This document shows, piece after piece, positions 36,878 through 47,200 of a stretch of DNA of 64,000 bases. Position numbers and translations under genes: made by a program. This DNA is from Sulfuricystis thermophila. GTDB taxonomy: Bacteria; Pseudomonadota; Gammaproteobacteria; Burkholderiales; Rhodocyclaceae. The notes below the pieces were generated by a model, which was given only the letters and a program-made list of their open reading frames with translations, was not told where the DNA came from and ran no database searches. Position 1 is the stretch's first letter; the number at the start of each line of letters is the position of its first letter. Where the stretch lies: contig NZ_AP019373.1 in the NCBI RefSeq assembly GCF_004323595.1, positions 930,001 through 994,000 of the forward strand, in the 5' to 3' direction.

Positions 36878-36922
36878 GATGCCGCGAAACCAGGCTAGCA
36901 AATCGCACCGCCTATTGCAATA

Positions 36923-37303
36923 TCAGATAATTTTATTGCGACGCAGCACGAGGGCATGGCGGAAACGCGCCGGTGCATGGGCGGAAATCGCCGAGCCGGC
37001 GACGATGATCCAGAAAAGCGGCAGGCGCACGCTGTCATCGAGCGCCAGCCAGCCGACCAGCACCAGCTTGACGAGGACGGCGATGCCGGCCGCCTCACGC
37101 AGATGCTGTGGCTTGCGCCAGACATCGAGCGCGAACATGGCGAAACCGCTGGCGGCGACGGCGATGGCGAAGTGCCGGCCTGACTGGGGGGCACCGAGCA
37201 ACGCCGCGCCGAGCAGGATCACCGCGATCAGGTGCAGGCCGCGCAGAAGTACGTTGCCCCAGCGCAAGGCGAGGTCGAGAGCGGTCATCGGTTTGCGGGC
37301 CAT
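36923..37303 (-). CDS. small integral membrane protein, unknown function
   Basis: A 126-residue protein with about four hydrophobic helices: VLLRGLHLIAVILLGAALLG, FAIAVAASGFAMFALDVW, AGIAVLVKLVLVGWLAL and LPLFWIIVAGSAISAH. The closing SAHAPARFRHALVLRR is a motif I associate with small membrane proteins of Betaproteobacteria without known function. A histidine in helix 1 (RGLHLIAV) and others near the end could suggest a heme-binding cytochrome b-like bundle, but that is speculative. It lies upstream of the AOR operon on the same strand, separated by the long hairpin repeat. Confidence 0.75.
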   Translation of the reverse strand: MARKPMTALDLALRWGNVLLRGLHLIAVILLGAALLGAPQSGRHFAIAVAASGFAMFALDVWRKPQHLREAAGIAVLVKLVLVGWLALDDSVRLPLFWIIVAGSAISAHAPARFRHALVLRRNKII

Positions 37304-37326
37304 TTTTGCATGATAGGCTGCAAACC

Positions 37327-37614
37327 ATGAACGGCGAAATCCTGGTGCGCGAGATGGCGGCGACGGAGCAGGAATTCCGCCGTGTGCTCGAGTTCGCGTT
37401 TCCGCGCGACGTGACCGAGCGCGACGGCAAGCTGCTCGTCACCGGGGAAGGGGCGGCGATGGAGATCGGGCTTACCTCGCTGCCGCCACGCGTGATCGCG
37501 CGGCTGTGCCTTCCGCGGTTGGCGGTGCGCATCCGCTTTATCGACGGTGCGCCGGAGCAGCGTCAGGCGCTGCTGGCACGCATGGATCGGGCGATGCAGC
37601 GGGGTGGGGGGTGA
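37327..37614 (+). CDS. hypothetical protein, 95 residues
   Basis: I start at ATG 37327 (MNGEILVREMAATEQEFRRVLEFAFP). The protein has a short alpha/beta pattern: an amphipathic N-terminal helix, two strands (GKLLVTGEGAAMEIGLTSL), then PRVIARLCLPRLAVRIRFIDG and a C-terminal helix (PEQRQALLARMDRAMQRGGG). No motif or signal is recognisable. It is divergent from the membrane protein gene, 23 bp apart, and 82 bp upstream of the GTPase gene. Coding character is reasonable but its function is unknown. Confidence 0.7.
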   Translation: MNGEILVREMAATEQEFRRVLEFAFPRDVTERDGKLLVTGEGAAMEIGLTSLPPRVIARLCLPRLAVRIRFIDGAPEQRQALLARMDRAMQRGGG

Positions 37615-37696
37615 AACCATGCCGTGTCACCAGCGCCGATTTCCATCGCCGGGCGAGTGGGGGATAATCGCGGCCCCATCCCGTTCGTGACATGCC

Positions 37697-38575
37697 ATGA
37701 CCATCCAATGGTTTCCCGGCCACATGGCCGCGGCGCGCAGGAAAGTCGCCGAGACGCTGGCGCGCACCGATGTCGTCATCGAGGTGCTCGACGCGCGTTG
37801 CCCGGAGGCCAGTAGCAATCCGCTGATCCGCGAGCTGCGCGCAGCGCGCCAGCGGCCGGTGCTGCGCGTGCTCAACAAGGCCGATCTCGCCGATCCGGCG
37901 GCAACCGCCGCCTGGCTCGATACCTATGCGCAGCAGCCGGGCGTGAAGGCGGTGGCGCTTTCCTGCAAGAAGCCAGGCGATGCGGCGAAGATACCCGGCC
38001 TATGCCGTCAGCTCGCCCCGCACCGCAACGACAATACCAAGCCGCTGCGCATGATGATCCTCGGCATCCCCAACGTCGGCAAATCGACGCTGATGAATGC
38101 GCTGCTCAAGCGCCGCATCGCCGCCGTCGGCGACGAACCCGCGGTGACCCGGCAGCAGCAGAGCTTCGATCTCGGCCCCGGCATGACGATCACCGACACG
38201 CCGGGTCTCCTGTGGCCGAAGATCGAGTTTGATGCCGACGGCTTCATGCTGGCGGCCTGTCATGCGATCGGCAGGAACGCCGTGATCGACGAAGAGGTGG
38301 CGGTGTTTCTCGCCGGAATCCTGCTCGAACGTTATCCGGCGCTGCTCGCGGCGCGTTACCGGATCGAGCCGGCAAAGCTCGATGCCGTCGGGGTCGTCGA
38401 GGCCGTGGCCAAAAGACGCGGCTGCCTGCGCCAAGGCGAGTTCGATCTCGAAAAGGCAGCGTTGATCCTGCTGACCGATTTTCGTTCTGGTGCCCTGGGC
38501 CGCATCAGTCTGGAAACGCCCGCGAGCCGCGCCGCGATGCTGGCACGGCAAACGCTCGAGACGACGGCGTCCTAG
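37697..38575 (+). CDS. YlqF/RbgA-type circularly permuted ribosome biogenesis GTPase
   Basis: A 292-residue YlqF/YawG-family GTPase. The motifs occur in permuted order: G4 as LNKADL near residue 56, G1 as GIPNVGKSTLMNALL near 122 and G3 as DTPGLLWPK near 170. The N-terminal IQWFPGHMAAARRKVAETL is the family signature. In Bacillus, RbgA acts in late 50S assembly; proteobacterial members are less studied. A GATAAT -10-like box lies at 37663-37668. It converges on the sensor kinase gene with a 4-bp overlap of the ends. Confidence 0.92.
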   Translation: MTIQWFPGHMAAARRKVAETLARTDVVIEVLDARCPEASSNPLIRELRAARQRPVLRVLNKADLADPAATAAWLDTYAQQPGVKAVALSCKKPGDAAKIPGLCRQLAPHRNDNTKPLRMMILGIPNVGKSTLMNALLKRRIAAVGDEPAVTRQQQSFDLGPGMTITDTPGLLWPKIEFDADGFMLAACHAIGRNAVIDEEVAVFLAGILLERYPALLAARYRIEPAKLDAVGVVEAVAKRRGCLRQGEFDLEKAALILLTDFRSGALGRISLETPASRAAMLARQTLETTAS

Positions 38576-39987
38576 CGAGGGCATTCTGCCAGCCGCAGTG
38601 GCAGTTGCAGCGTAAAGGTGCTGCCATGCCAGGGGGTGCTGACGGCCTGGATCGTGCCACCCATCAGGCTGGCCAGGTTCATCGCGATGGGCATCGCCAG
38701 CCGGGGGCCGCCTTCCGGACGGCCCGGCGAGCGGTCTTCAGGCGCGAAGGCACGGAACAGGCAGTCGATTTCTTCCTGCGTCATGCCGACGCCTTCATCC
38801 CTGACCGAAAACCACAGTTCGTCCTCGGCGCTTAGCACGGTCAGCACGATGCTGCCGTGCGAACTGTGGCGCACGGCGTTCATCAGCAGGGTGACGAGGA
38901 TCTGCCGGAGGCGCACCGCGTCACCCTCGATCCATTCGGGCAGGGAAGGACTTTGCCGACAGACGAGTTCGAGCCCCTTGGCGGTTGCGTGTTGCTCGAC
39001 CGCAGCGACTGCATCGGCGACGAGACTGGCGAGCTTGCAGGGGTGATTTTCGAGGATCAGCTTCCCTGCCTCGATACGGGAGAAATCCAGCACGTCGTCG
39101 ATCGTGGCCTGCAATTGGGCACCGGCAGTGTCGATGCGGGTGAAGTGGGCCTGATCGAGCGCAGACTCCCCCTGGCGTGCGCCGAGCCGGGCGATTTGGC
39201 GGATGGTGGTCAGCGGTGCTCGGATATCGCGGCTGAGGTGGGCGAGGAAGCGGCTTTTGGCTTCAGAAGCGGCTTCCGCATACTCGTATGCTTCGCGGGC
39301 TTCGCGGATCGTCACCACCAGTCGATCGGCCAATTGGTTGATGTCTTTGACGAGGCGGCCGAGTTCGGTGTTCTCGTGGCCGGCGGGAACGGCAAGTCTT
39401 TCGTCACGCAGGGCCTCCATCGAATGCAGGCGCTGGGAGAGGTGGGAAATCGGCCGGGCGACGAAGACGATCAGTGCCGTGCCGATCGCGCCCGAGACGA
39501 CGAGAAGCTGCCAGAGCAGCTGCTCTGCTGCACGCCGGATCTCGTCGCTGCGCTGCTGGGCGATCACTTCCGGGTTGGGGGAAAGCCGGATCATGCCGAC
39601 TTTCTTGTCGGGTGTGAAAGGGGACATCACCACTCGTTCGAGAGGAGGCAGCGAGACGGCCTCCGAAACCGGTGCTTCGCCGCCACGCTTTGCATCGACG
39701 AGCGTGGTTTCATCGGCCTGGATCAGCACATGCAGCACTTCCGGACTTTTCAGCAGCCCGCTGGCGACATCCTCGGCGAGCGCCTGGTCTTTCAGGAAGC
39801 AGGCGATGCTCAGGGTGCTGTAAACCGTGTCGAGCAGCTGATTCAGCCGGATGTCGACATCCCGCGCTGCTCGTTCGGCAGTTGCATGATAGGTGAACGC
39901 GAATATGCCGATGCCCGCCACGAGAAAGGCGAGCACCGTGAGCAGGATCGAACGCAGGACGATGCCATCGCCCGGGAACGGCTTCAT
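38572..39987 (-). CDS. degenerate membrane histidine kinase (pseudokinase candidate)
   Basis: A 471-residue sensor with TM1 near 11-32, a periplasmic domain to about 155, TM2 near 160-178, a HAMP-like region (ARPISHLSQRLHSMEAL) and a kinase module. I start at ATG 39987 (MKPFPGDGIVLRS); an ATG at 40035 would add 16 residues. The H-box reads FLAHLSRDIRAPLTTI, so the phosphoacceptor His is Arg253 (codon CGC at 39229-39231). The N-box (LRQILVTLLMNAVRHS) and DEGVGM are present, but the G2 lid is GGPRLAMPIAM instead of GGTGLGLAI. Loss at two sites suggests a signalling adaptor without kinase activity. No response regulator gene is adjacent. Confidence 0.85.
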   Translation of the reverse strand: MKPFPGDGIVLRSILLTVLAFLVAGIGIFAFTYHATAERAARDVDIRLNQLLDTVYSTLSIACFLKDQALAEDVASGLLKSPEVLHVLIQADETTLVDAKRGGEAPVSEAVSLPPLERVVMSPFTPDKKVGMIRLSPNPEVIAQQRSDEIRRAAEQLLWQLLVVSGAIGTALIVFVARPISHLSQRLHSMEALRDERLAVPAGHENTELGRLVKDINQLADRLVVTIREAREAYEYAEAASEAKSRFLAHLSRDIRAPLTTIRQIARLGARQGESALDQAHFTRIDTAGAQLQATIDDVLDFSRIEAGKLILENHPCKLASLVADAVAAVEQHATAKGLELVCRQSPSLPEWIEGDAVRLRQILVTLLMNAVRHSSHGSIVLTVLSAEDELWFSVRDEGVGMTQEEIDCLFRAFAPEDRSPGRPEGGPRLAMPIAMNLASLMGGTIQAVSTPWHGSTFTLQLPLRLAECPR

Positions 39988-40123
39988 CGGGCCACGTCGA
40001 GTGAGGGAAAACGATCCGGACAGCGCATCGTGCAATCATACCCAGTGAATATCCGGTGGTGACACATTGCACCCTCGGCAGGCTTGCGGTAGTGTGCGCG
40101 CCTTTTCGTTTCCGGTCCGACCC

Positions 40124-42547
40124 ATGTTGCCTTCGATCGAATCCCGCATCGCCGCCGAACTCGGCGTGCATCCGAACCAGGTCGCCGCGGCCGTCCAATT
40201 GCTCGACGGCGGCGCCACCGTGCCTTTCATCGCCCGTTACCGCAAGGAAGCCACCGGCAATCTCGACGATACGCAGTTGCGTAGCTTGGAAGAGCGGCTC
40301 GTCTATCTGCGTGAGCTCGAAGAGCGCCGCGCGGCGATCCTGCAATCCATCGAGGAGCAGGGCAAGCTCACACTGGAGCTGAAACACGAAATCGAGCACG
40401 CCGAGACCAAGCAGCGCCTCGAAGACCTGTATCTCCCGTATAAGCCCAAACGCCGCACCAAGGCGCAGATCGCCAAGGAAGCCGGGTTCGAACCCTTGGC
40501 CGACGCGCTCTACGGCGATCCGACGCTCGATCCCGATGCCGAGGCGGTGAAGTTCATCGACGCCGACAAGGGCGTGCCGGATGTCAAGGCCGCACTCGAC
40601 GGTGCGCGGCAAATCCTCATGGAGCGTTTCGCCGAGGATGCGGCCCTGCTGGAAAAGCTGCGCGCATATCTGACCGAGAACGCCTTCATCGTTTCAAACG
40701 TGATCGAAGGCAAGGAGGAGGCGGGGGCGAAGTTCCGCGACTGGTTCGCCTTCCGCGAGCCCTTGAAGAGCGCCGCCTCGCACCGCGTGCTGGCGCTTTT
40801 GCGCGGCCGCAACGAGGACGTGCTGCGCCTGGCCATCAAGACCGAGCCCGAGTTGCGTGACCCCCCGGAAGCGTCGCCCTGCATCGCGATGATTGCGCGC
40901 CATGTCGACATCGAGGACAAGGGCAGAGCCGCCGACAGATGGCTCATCGAGACCGTGCGCTGGACCTGGCTCGTCAAGCTCTCCTTGCATCTGGAAACCG
41001 AATTGATGGGCATGTTGCGCGAGCGGGCCGAGGAGGAGGCGATCCGCGTCTTCGCGCGCAATCTGCACGATCTGCTCTTGGCCGCGCCGGCCGGGCCGAA
41101 GGCGGTGATCGGCCTCGATCCGGGCATCCGCACGGGTGTTAAGGTCGCCGTCGTCGATGCCACCGGCAAGCTCCTGGAGACGACGACGATCTATCCGTTC
41201 GAGCCGCGCCGCGACTGGGAGGTGTCGATCGCCGTGCTGCGTCAGCTCGCGCAAAAGCACGGTGTGTCGTTGGTCGCGATCGGCAACGGCACTGCGAGCC
41301 GCGAGACCGACCGGCTCGTCGGCGAGCTCATCAAGCGTCATCCGGAGCTCAAACTCACCAAGGTCGTCGTCTCGGAAGCCGGCGCCTCGGTCTATTCGGC
41401 ATCCGAACTGGCGGCGCGTGAGTTCCCCGATCTGGACGTTTCCCTGCGCGGCGCGGTGTCGATTGCGCGGCGGCTGCAGGATCCGCTGGCGGAGCTCGTC
41501 AAGATCGAGCCGAAGAGCATCGGCGTCGGCCAGTATCAGCACGACGTCAATCAGGCGAAGCTCGCGCGTGCGCTCGATGCGGTGGTCGAGGACTGCGTCA
41601 ATGCCGTCGGCGTCGATGTCAATACCGCCTCGGCGGCGCTTCTGGCCCGTATCTCCGGTTTGAATGCGATGCTGGCGGCGAACATCGTCGGTTACCGCGA
41701 CCAGCACGGCGCTTTCCCGACACGCGAGGCGCTGAAAAAAGTGCCGCGGCTGGGCGAAAAGACCTTCGAGCAGGCGGCCGGATTCTTGCGCATTCCGCAC
41801 GGCGAGAATCCGCTCGATGCCTCGGCAGTGCATCCGGAAGCCTATCCGGTCGTCGAGCGGATTCTTGCCGACATCAAAAAGAGCGTGAAGGAGGTGATCG
41901 GCGATACGCACCTCATCCGCTCGCTCAAACCCGAGAAATACACCGATGAGCGCTTCGGCCTGCCGACCGTGCAGGACATCCTCAAAGAGCTCGAAAAACC
42001 CGGCCGCGACCCGCGGCCCGAATTCAAGACGGCCACCTTCCGCGACGGCGTCGAGGACATCACCGACCTCGAGCCCGGCATGGTGCTCGAAGGGGTGGTC
42101 ACCAACGTCACCAATTTCGGCGCTTTCGTCGACATCGGCGTGCATCAGGATGGGCTGGTGCATGTCTCGGCGCTCGCCGACAAGTTCGTGCGCGATCCGC
42201 ATTCCGTCGTCAAGGCCGGCGACGTGGTGAAGGTGAAAGTGCTGGAGGTCGATCTGCCGAGAAAGCGCATCGCGTTGTCGATGCGGCTTGCCGACGAGGT
42301 GCAACGGAATGTAAAAGTCGGCGCTGGCGGAAAAGGGGACGTCCCGCCGGGCGCCGCCTCATCTCGGAGAGTCGGCGCTGGCGGAAATGAAGACGTCCCG
42401 CCGGGCGCCGCCTCATCTCGAAGAGTCGGCGCTGGCGGGACGGCACCACAGCTGCCGCAAAAGCTGCATCAGAAGGATAAGCAGCGCTTTGCGCCTGCCG
42501 AGCCGCAGAGCGCGATGGCGGCGGCTTTCGCGAAACTGAAACGATGA
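40124..42547 (+). CDS. tex: Tex family RNA-binding transcription accessory protein
   Basis: An 807-residue Tex protein. I start at ATG 40124 ([45 protein letters not shown]). The order is the helical N-terminal region, a YqgF/RNase H-like domain ([21 protein letters not shown] near 325), helix-hairpin-helix repeats ([35 protein letters not shown]) and an S1 domain ([38 protein letters not shown]). Tex binds nucleic acids and influences transcription and virulence in several bacteria. The C-terminus holds an in-frame 54-bp tandem repeat (residues about 732-775, [16 protein letters not shown]), unlike normal Tex tails. Confidence 0.95.
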   Translation: MLPSIESRIAAELGVHPNQVAAAVQLLDGGATVPFIARYRKEATGNLDDTQLRSLEERLVYLRELEERRAAILQSIEEQGKLTLELKHEIEHAETKQRLEDLYLPYKPKRRTKAQIAKEAGFEPLADALYGDPTLDPDAEAVKFIDADKGVPDVKAALDGARQILMERFAEDAALLEKLRAYLTENAFIVSNVIEGKEEAGAKFRDWFAFREPLKSAASHRVLALLRGRNEDVLRLAIKTEPELRDPPEASPCIAMIARHVDIEDKGRAADRWLIETVRWTWLVKLSLHLETELMGMLRERAEEEAIRVFARNLHDLLLAAPAGPKAVIGLDPGIRTGVKVAVVDATGKLLETTTIYPFEPRRDWEVSIAVLRQLAQKHGVSLVAIGNGTASRETDRLVGELIKRHPELKLTKVVVSEAGASVYSASELAAREFPDLDVSLRGAVSIARRLQDPLAELVKIEPKSIGVGQYQHDVNQAKLARALDAVVEDCVNAVGVDVNTASAALLARISGLNAMLAANIVGYRDQHGAFPTREALKKVPRLGEKTFEQAAGFLRIPHGENPLDASAVHPEAYPVVERILADIKKSVKEVIGDTHLIRSLKPEKYTDERFGLPTVQDILKELEKPGRDPRPEFKTATFRDGVEDITDLEPGMVLEGVVTNVTNFGAFVDIGVHQDGLVHVSALADKFVRDPHSVVKAGDVVKVKVLEVDLPRKRIALSMRLADEVQRNVKVGAGGKGDVPPGAASSRRVGAGGNEDVPPGAASSRRVGAGGTAPQLPQKLHQKDKQRFAPAEPQSAMAAAFAKLKR
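42317..42446 (+). repeat. 54-bp tandem repeat inside the tex coding region
   Basis: Two full 54-bp units (from 42317 and 42371) plus a 22-bp partial unit (42425-42446). Each unit starts GTCGGCGCTGGCGG and contains GACGTCCCGCCGGGCGCCGCC. The two arms GGCGCTGGCGG and CCGCCGGGCGCC can pair, so each unit is a REP-like hairpin. The array keeps the tex frame, since 54 is 18 codons, and encodes two copies of an 18-residue repeat. The same unit occurs after purA at 54980-55055. Confidence 0.9.
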
Positions 42548-42556
42548 GGTATGCGT

Positions 42557-42985
42557 ATGAGTCCAGAGCAGGTGGCAGCAAAAGTCGCCGAGATCATGTG
42601 GCAGGACGACCATGCCGCGCGTGGCCTCGGTATCAACATCGAAGCCGTCGGGCCGGGCATGGCGCGGCTGACGATGCCGGTGCGGCAAAACATGGTCAAT
42701 GGCCACGGCAGCTGTCACGGCGCCTTCATCTTTGCGGTGGCCGACGCTGCGTTCGCCTATGCCTGTAATTCCGATAACCACCGCGCGGTGGCCGGTGGCG
42801 CGAGCATCGATTTCCTCGCGCCGGCGCTTTTGGGCGACGTGCTGACGGCGACGGCCATCCGGCGTCAGCAGGGTGGGCGTAACGGCCTCTACGACATCGA
42901 GGTGACCAATCAGGACGGGCGGCTGATCGCGCTCTTCCGCGGCCGCTCGGTGCGCGTGAAAGGCCATATCTTCGATCCGGTCTGA
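42557..42985 (+). CDS. paaI: PaaI-type acyl-CoA thioesterase
   Basis: A 142-residue hotdog-fold thioesterase. The start at ATG 42557 has GAGG eight bases upstream; ATG 42551 is too close to it. The family pattern is strong: GMARLTMPVRQNMVNGHGSCHGAFIFAVADAAFAYACN, then GGASIDFLAPALLGDVLTATA. PaaI hydrolyses hydroxylated phenylacetyl-CoA thioesters and relieves CoA trapping in phenylacetate degradation. No other paa genes are in this window, so it may serve as a general aromatic acyl-CoA thioesterase. It directly follows tex (9 bp) and probably shares its transcript. Confidence 0.9.
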   Translation: MSPEQVAAKVAEIMWQDDHAARGLGINIEAVGPGMARLTMPVRQNMVNGHGSCHGAFIFAVADAAFAYACNSDNHRAVAGGASIDFLAPALLGDVLTATAIRRQQGGRNGLYDIEVTNQDGRLIALFRGRSVRVKGHIFDPV

Positions 42986-43097
42986 AACGCTTTGTAACAT
43001 TGTGGAGAGCGACCTGCGTCGCGCTTCGCGTAGCATGGCGAGCCTGCGCGCCCGATGCTGCCATGCCGCTGCCCACGGTTTTTTTGCGGAGAAAGCA

Positions 43098-44249
43098 ATG
43101 AAAAAAATCACGTCCGTCCTGCTGTTGATCCTCGCGGCCTGCGGCCAAGGCCCAGATGCGGGCAAACCCGGCGCGAGCGCTGGGCCGGGCGGACCGGGCG
43201 CAATGCCACCGCCGGAAGTCGATGTCGTCACGGTCAAACCCACTGTCGCGCGCATCACCCAGGATCTGCCGGGCCGGCTGCTCGCCTATCGCACGGCCCA
43301 GGTGCGCGCGCGCGTCGAGGGGGTGGTCGAAAAGCAGTTGTTCGTCGAGGGCAGCGACATCCAGGCCGGCACGCCGCTGTTTCAGATCGATGCGCGCACC
43401 TACCGGGCGCAGCTCGATGCCGCCGAGGCCGATCTCGCCGCGGCGAAGGCCGTCTTGGCGCGCTACCAGCCGCTTTTGGAAATCAAGGCGGTGAGCCAGC
43501 AGGAGTTCGATGCCGCCGCGGCGAAGGTGAAGCAAGCAGAGGCGGCGGTGGCGAAGGCGAGACTCGATCTCGAGAATGCCGTCCCGCCAGCGCCGATTTC
43601 CGGCCGCATCGGCCGTGCGCTGGTCACCGAAGGCGCGCTGGTCGGCAAGGGCGAGGCGACGCATCTCGTCACCATCGAGCAGATCGACCCGATCCGCGTC
43701 GAATTCACCCAGAGTTATGCCGACCTCATGCGCCTGCAGCAGGCGGTGAAGGCCGGCAAGCAGAAGAAGGCGGACAGTGCCGAGGTGCAGCTTTTGTTGC
43801 CGGACGGCTCGCTCTATGCCGAAAAAGGCCGGCTCAAATTCGCCGACATGGCGGTCGATCCGAACACCGGCGCGGTCGTGCTGCGCGCCGAGTTTCCCAA
43901 TCCGCGCCGTGAACTCCTGCCCGGCGCTTTCGTGCGCGTGCGTTTCCCCGAGGCCATGATCGACGACGCGCTCACCGTGCCGCAGCGCGCGGTGCAAGGG
44001 TCGCCCACCGGCCAGATCGTGATGACCGTCGATGCGGAGGGTAAGGTGAGCGTGAGTCCGATCAAGACGGGCGGCATGAGCGGCGGCGATTTCATCGTCA
44101 CCGAGGGTCTCAAGGCAGGCGATATGGTGATCGTCAATGGCCTGCAGAAGGCAAGGCCCGGCAGCGTCGTCAAAGCGGTGCCCTGGATGCCTGGCGCGCC
44201 CCTCTTGGCTGCACCGCCCGCCCCGGCCGCGCCAGCGGAGAAGAAGTAA
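43098..44249 (+). CDS. RND efflux periplasmic adaptor lipoprotein (MFP/HlyD family)
   Basis: A 383-residue membrane-fusion protein linking the inner-membrane pump to the outer-membrane channel. I start at ATG 43098 (MKKITSVLLLILAACGQG); the lipobox LAAC marks a lipoprotein anchored after cleavage. The pattern is AcrA-like: LPGRLLAYRTAQVRARVEGVVEKQLFVEGSDIQAG, the coiled-coil hairpin (LDAAEADLAAAKAVLARYQPLLEIKAVSQQEFDAA), and VDPNTGAVVLRAEFPNPRRELLPGAFVRV. It leads an operon with the RND pump (0-bp gap) and outer-membrane channel. The exact 20-bp dispersed motif occurs inside it at 43577-43596. Confidence 0.94.
   Translation: MKKITSVLLLILAACGQGPDAGKPGASAGPGGPGAMPPPEVDVVTVKPTVARITQDLPGRLLAYRTAQVRARVEGVVEKQLFVEGSDIQAGTPLFQIDARTYRAQLDAAEADLAAAKAVLARYQPLLEIKAVSQQEFDAAAAKVKQAEAAVAKARLDLENAVPPAPISGRIGRALVTEGALVGKGEATHLVTIEQIDPIRVEFTQSYADLMRLQQAVKAGKQKKADSAEVQLLLPDGSLYAEKGRLKFADMAVDPNTGAVVLRAEFPNPRRELLPGAFVRVRFPEAMIDDALTVPQRAVQGSPTGQIVMTVDAEGKVSVSPIKTGGMSGGDFIVTEGLKAGDMVIVNGLQKARPGSVVKAVPWMPGAPLLAAPPAPAAPAEKK
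43577..43596 (+). repeat. dispersed 20-bp motif inside the adaptor gene
   Basis: TGCCGTCCCGCCAGCGCCGA, identical to 48111-48130 and to the reverse complement of the repeat termini near 42425-42446 and 55034-55055. Here it encodes AVPPAP at the start of a lipoyl-side strand, just after the coiled-coil. Confidence 0.75.
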
Positions 44250-47200
44250 ATGCTGCCGCGCTTCTTCATCGACCGGCCGGTCTTTGCCTGGGTGATCGCG
44301 CTGGTCATCATCCTCGGGGGGCTACTCTCCTTACGACAGTTGCCGGTGGCGAGCTACCCGTCGGTCGCCCCCCCGGCGCTCTCCATCACCCTCAACTATC
44401 CCGGTGCCTCGGCGCAGGTGGTCGAGGAAACCGCGGTAGCCCTGATCGAACAGGAGCTGAACGGCATCGAGAACCTACTCTACATGGAGTCGAGCGCCGA
44501 GCAAAACCGCGGCACGATCACGCTGACGTTCGCATCGGGCACCAATCTCGATCTCGCCTCGGTCGAGACACAAAACCGCATCAAACGCGCCGAGGCGCGT
44601 CTGCCCGAGGATGTGCGGCGGCTGGGCGTCACGGTGGCCAAATCGGCGCGCAACTTTTTGATGATCGTTTCGATCTTTTCGCCCGATCAGTCGCTCGACA
44701 ACATCGCCTTGGGCAGCTTCGCGGCGGCGAACGTGCTGGAGAGCATCCGCCGCACCCCGGGGGTGGGCGAGGCGATCCTGTTCGGCACCGAATATTCGAT
44801 GCGCATTTGGTTGAGGCCCGATCGGCTCCAGGCCTTCAATCTCACCCCGGCGGATGTCGCCAAGGCGGTGCGCGCGCAGAACGTGCAGCTCGCCACCGGG
44901 GAGCTGGGCGCGATTCCTGCCGTGCCGGGGCAGGAAATCGCCGCCACGATCATCACCAAGAGCCGCTTGGCCACGCCCGAGGAATTCGGCGACATCATCG
45001 TCAGATCGGATGCCCGTGGCGCGACGGTGCGCGTGAAAGATGTCGCGCGGGTGGAATTGGGCGCGGAGGATTATTCGGTGGCGGCGCGCGTCGATGGTCA
45101 GCCGAATGCGGCGATCGCCGTGCGCATGGCCCCCGGTGCCAACGCTCTGGAGACCGCCAAGGCGGTGCGCGCGACGATGACCCATCTCGCGCAGTATTTC
45201 CCCAAGGGGATCGACTGGCTGGTGCCGTATGACACCTCGACCTTCGTCGACATCTCGATCCGCGAGGTGGTCAAAACCCTCATCGAGGCGATGATCCTCG
45301 TCGTGCTGGTGATGTATCTGTTTCTGGAGAACTGGCGCGCCACCTTCATCCCGGCCATCGTCGTGCCGGTGGCACTGTTGGGCGGCACGGTGGGACTCTA
45401 TTTCTTCGGCTACTCGATCAACGTGTTGACGCTGTTCGCGATGGTGCTGGCGATCGCTATCGTCGTCGACGATGCGATCGTGGTGGTCGAGAACGTCGAG
45501 CGCATCATGAGCGAGGAGGGGCTTGCCCCCCGGGAGGCGACCATCAAGGCGATGGGACAGATCTTCGGCGCGATCATCGCCATCACCTTGGTGCTCTCGG
45601 CGGTGTTCGTGCCGATGGCCTTCTTCGGCGGCTCGACCGGCGCGATCTATCGCCAGTTCTCGGTGACCCTGGTGCTGACGATGCTCTTTTCCGCCTTGAT
45701 GGCGATGACGCTCACTCCCGCCTTGTGCGCGACACTGCTCAAGCACCAAAAGGGCGAGGTGCTGCCTGCGCGTGGCTTCTTCGGGGGGTGGAACCGTTTC
45801 TTCGCCGCGACCGTGAAGCGTTATGTGGGCGCCACGCGACGCATGCTCGGCCGGCCCGGCCGCTGGCTCGTCGTCTATGCGACGATCCTCGCCGCCGCCG
45901 GCTGGCTGTTCGCGAAGCTGCCCGGCAGTTTCCTGCCCTCCGAAGATCAAGGCTACTTCATCAACATCGTCCAGCTGCCGCCGGGCGCGACACGCGAGCG
46001 CACGCTCGAAGTGCTCTCGACCGTCGAGCAGTATTACCTCAAGCAGCCCGAGGTCGCGCATGTGATCGGGGTGGCCGGCTTTTCCTTCTTCGGTCGCGGC
46101 CAGAATGCGGCGATCGCCTTCGTGCGCCTGAAAGATTGGGACGAGCGGCCGGGCAAGGAAAGCGAAGCCGAATCACTGGTCAGGAAGGCGAACATGACCT
46201 TCTTCCGCATCAAGCAGGCGATGATCTTCGCCATCAACGTGCCGCCGATTCCGGAACTCGCCGCGGTCGGCGGCTTCGATTTCCGCTTGCAGGATCGCGG
46301 CGGCATCGGGCGCGAAAAGCTTCTCGAAGCCCGTAACATGGCGCTGGGTTTGGCAAGCCAGAACCCCGTGCTGGCGGGCGTGCGCCCCGAAGGGCAGGAG
46401 GCCGGACCGCAACTCTTCCTCGACATCGACCGCTTGAAAGCCAGCGCGCTCGGGGTGAGCATTGCCGATCTCAACGACACGCTGCAGTCGGCGCTGGGTG
46501 CTGCGTATCTCAACGACTTCGTGCGCCAGGGGCGCATCCTGCGCGTGCAGATGCAGGCCGACGAGAGTCTGCGCCGCACACCGGAAGACATCCTGCGGCT
46601 GCCCATCAAGAACGGCCGCGGCGAGATGATCCCGCTGGCCGAATTCGCGCAGGCGAAATGGATCATCGGCAGTCCGAAGCTCGACCGCTACAACGGCTTG
46701 CCGGCGATGAAGCTCTCCGGTGGCCCCGCGCCGGGGCGCTCGACCGGCGAGGCGATGGCGGCGATGGAGGCGATCGCCAAACAGCTGCCGGCGGGCGTCG
46801 GCTTCGAGTGGTCCGGCACCTCGTTCGAAGAGCGTCAGTCGGGTGCCCAGGCGCCTTTCCTGTTCGCCATCTCGCTACTCGTCGTCTTCCTCTGTCTGGC
46901 GGCGCTTTATGAGAGCTGGTCGGTGCCCTTCGCGGTCATGCTCGTCGTGCCGCTCGGCATCTTCGGCGCGGTGCTTGCCGTGACCTTGCGGGGACTGCCG
47001 AACGACATCTATTTCAAGGTCGGCCTGATCGCGATCATCGGTCTTTCGGCGAAGAACGCGATCCTGATCATCGAGTTCGCACGCGAGTTGCAGGAGCAGG
47101 GCAGGGAGTTGATCGAGGCGACGCTCGAAGCCTGTCGCTTGAGGTTCCGTCCCATCCTGATGACCTCGATCGCCTTCATCTTCGGCGTGCTGCCGCTGGC

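Noticed and set aside
42317-42446. CRISPR array
   Set aside because: The units are adjacent tandem copies without variable spacers, lie inside a coding frame and have no cas genes nearby.
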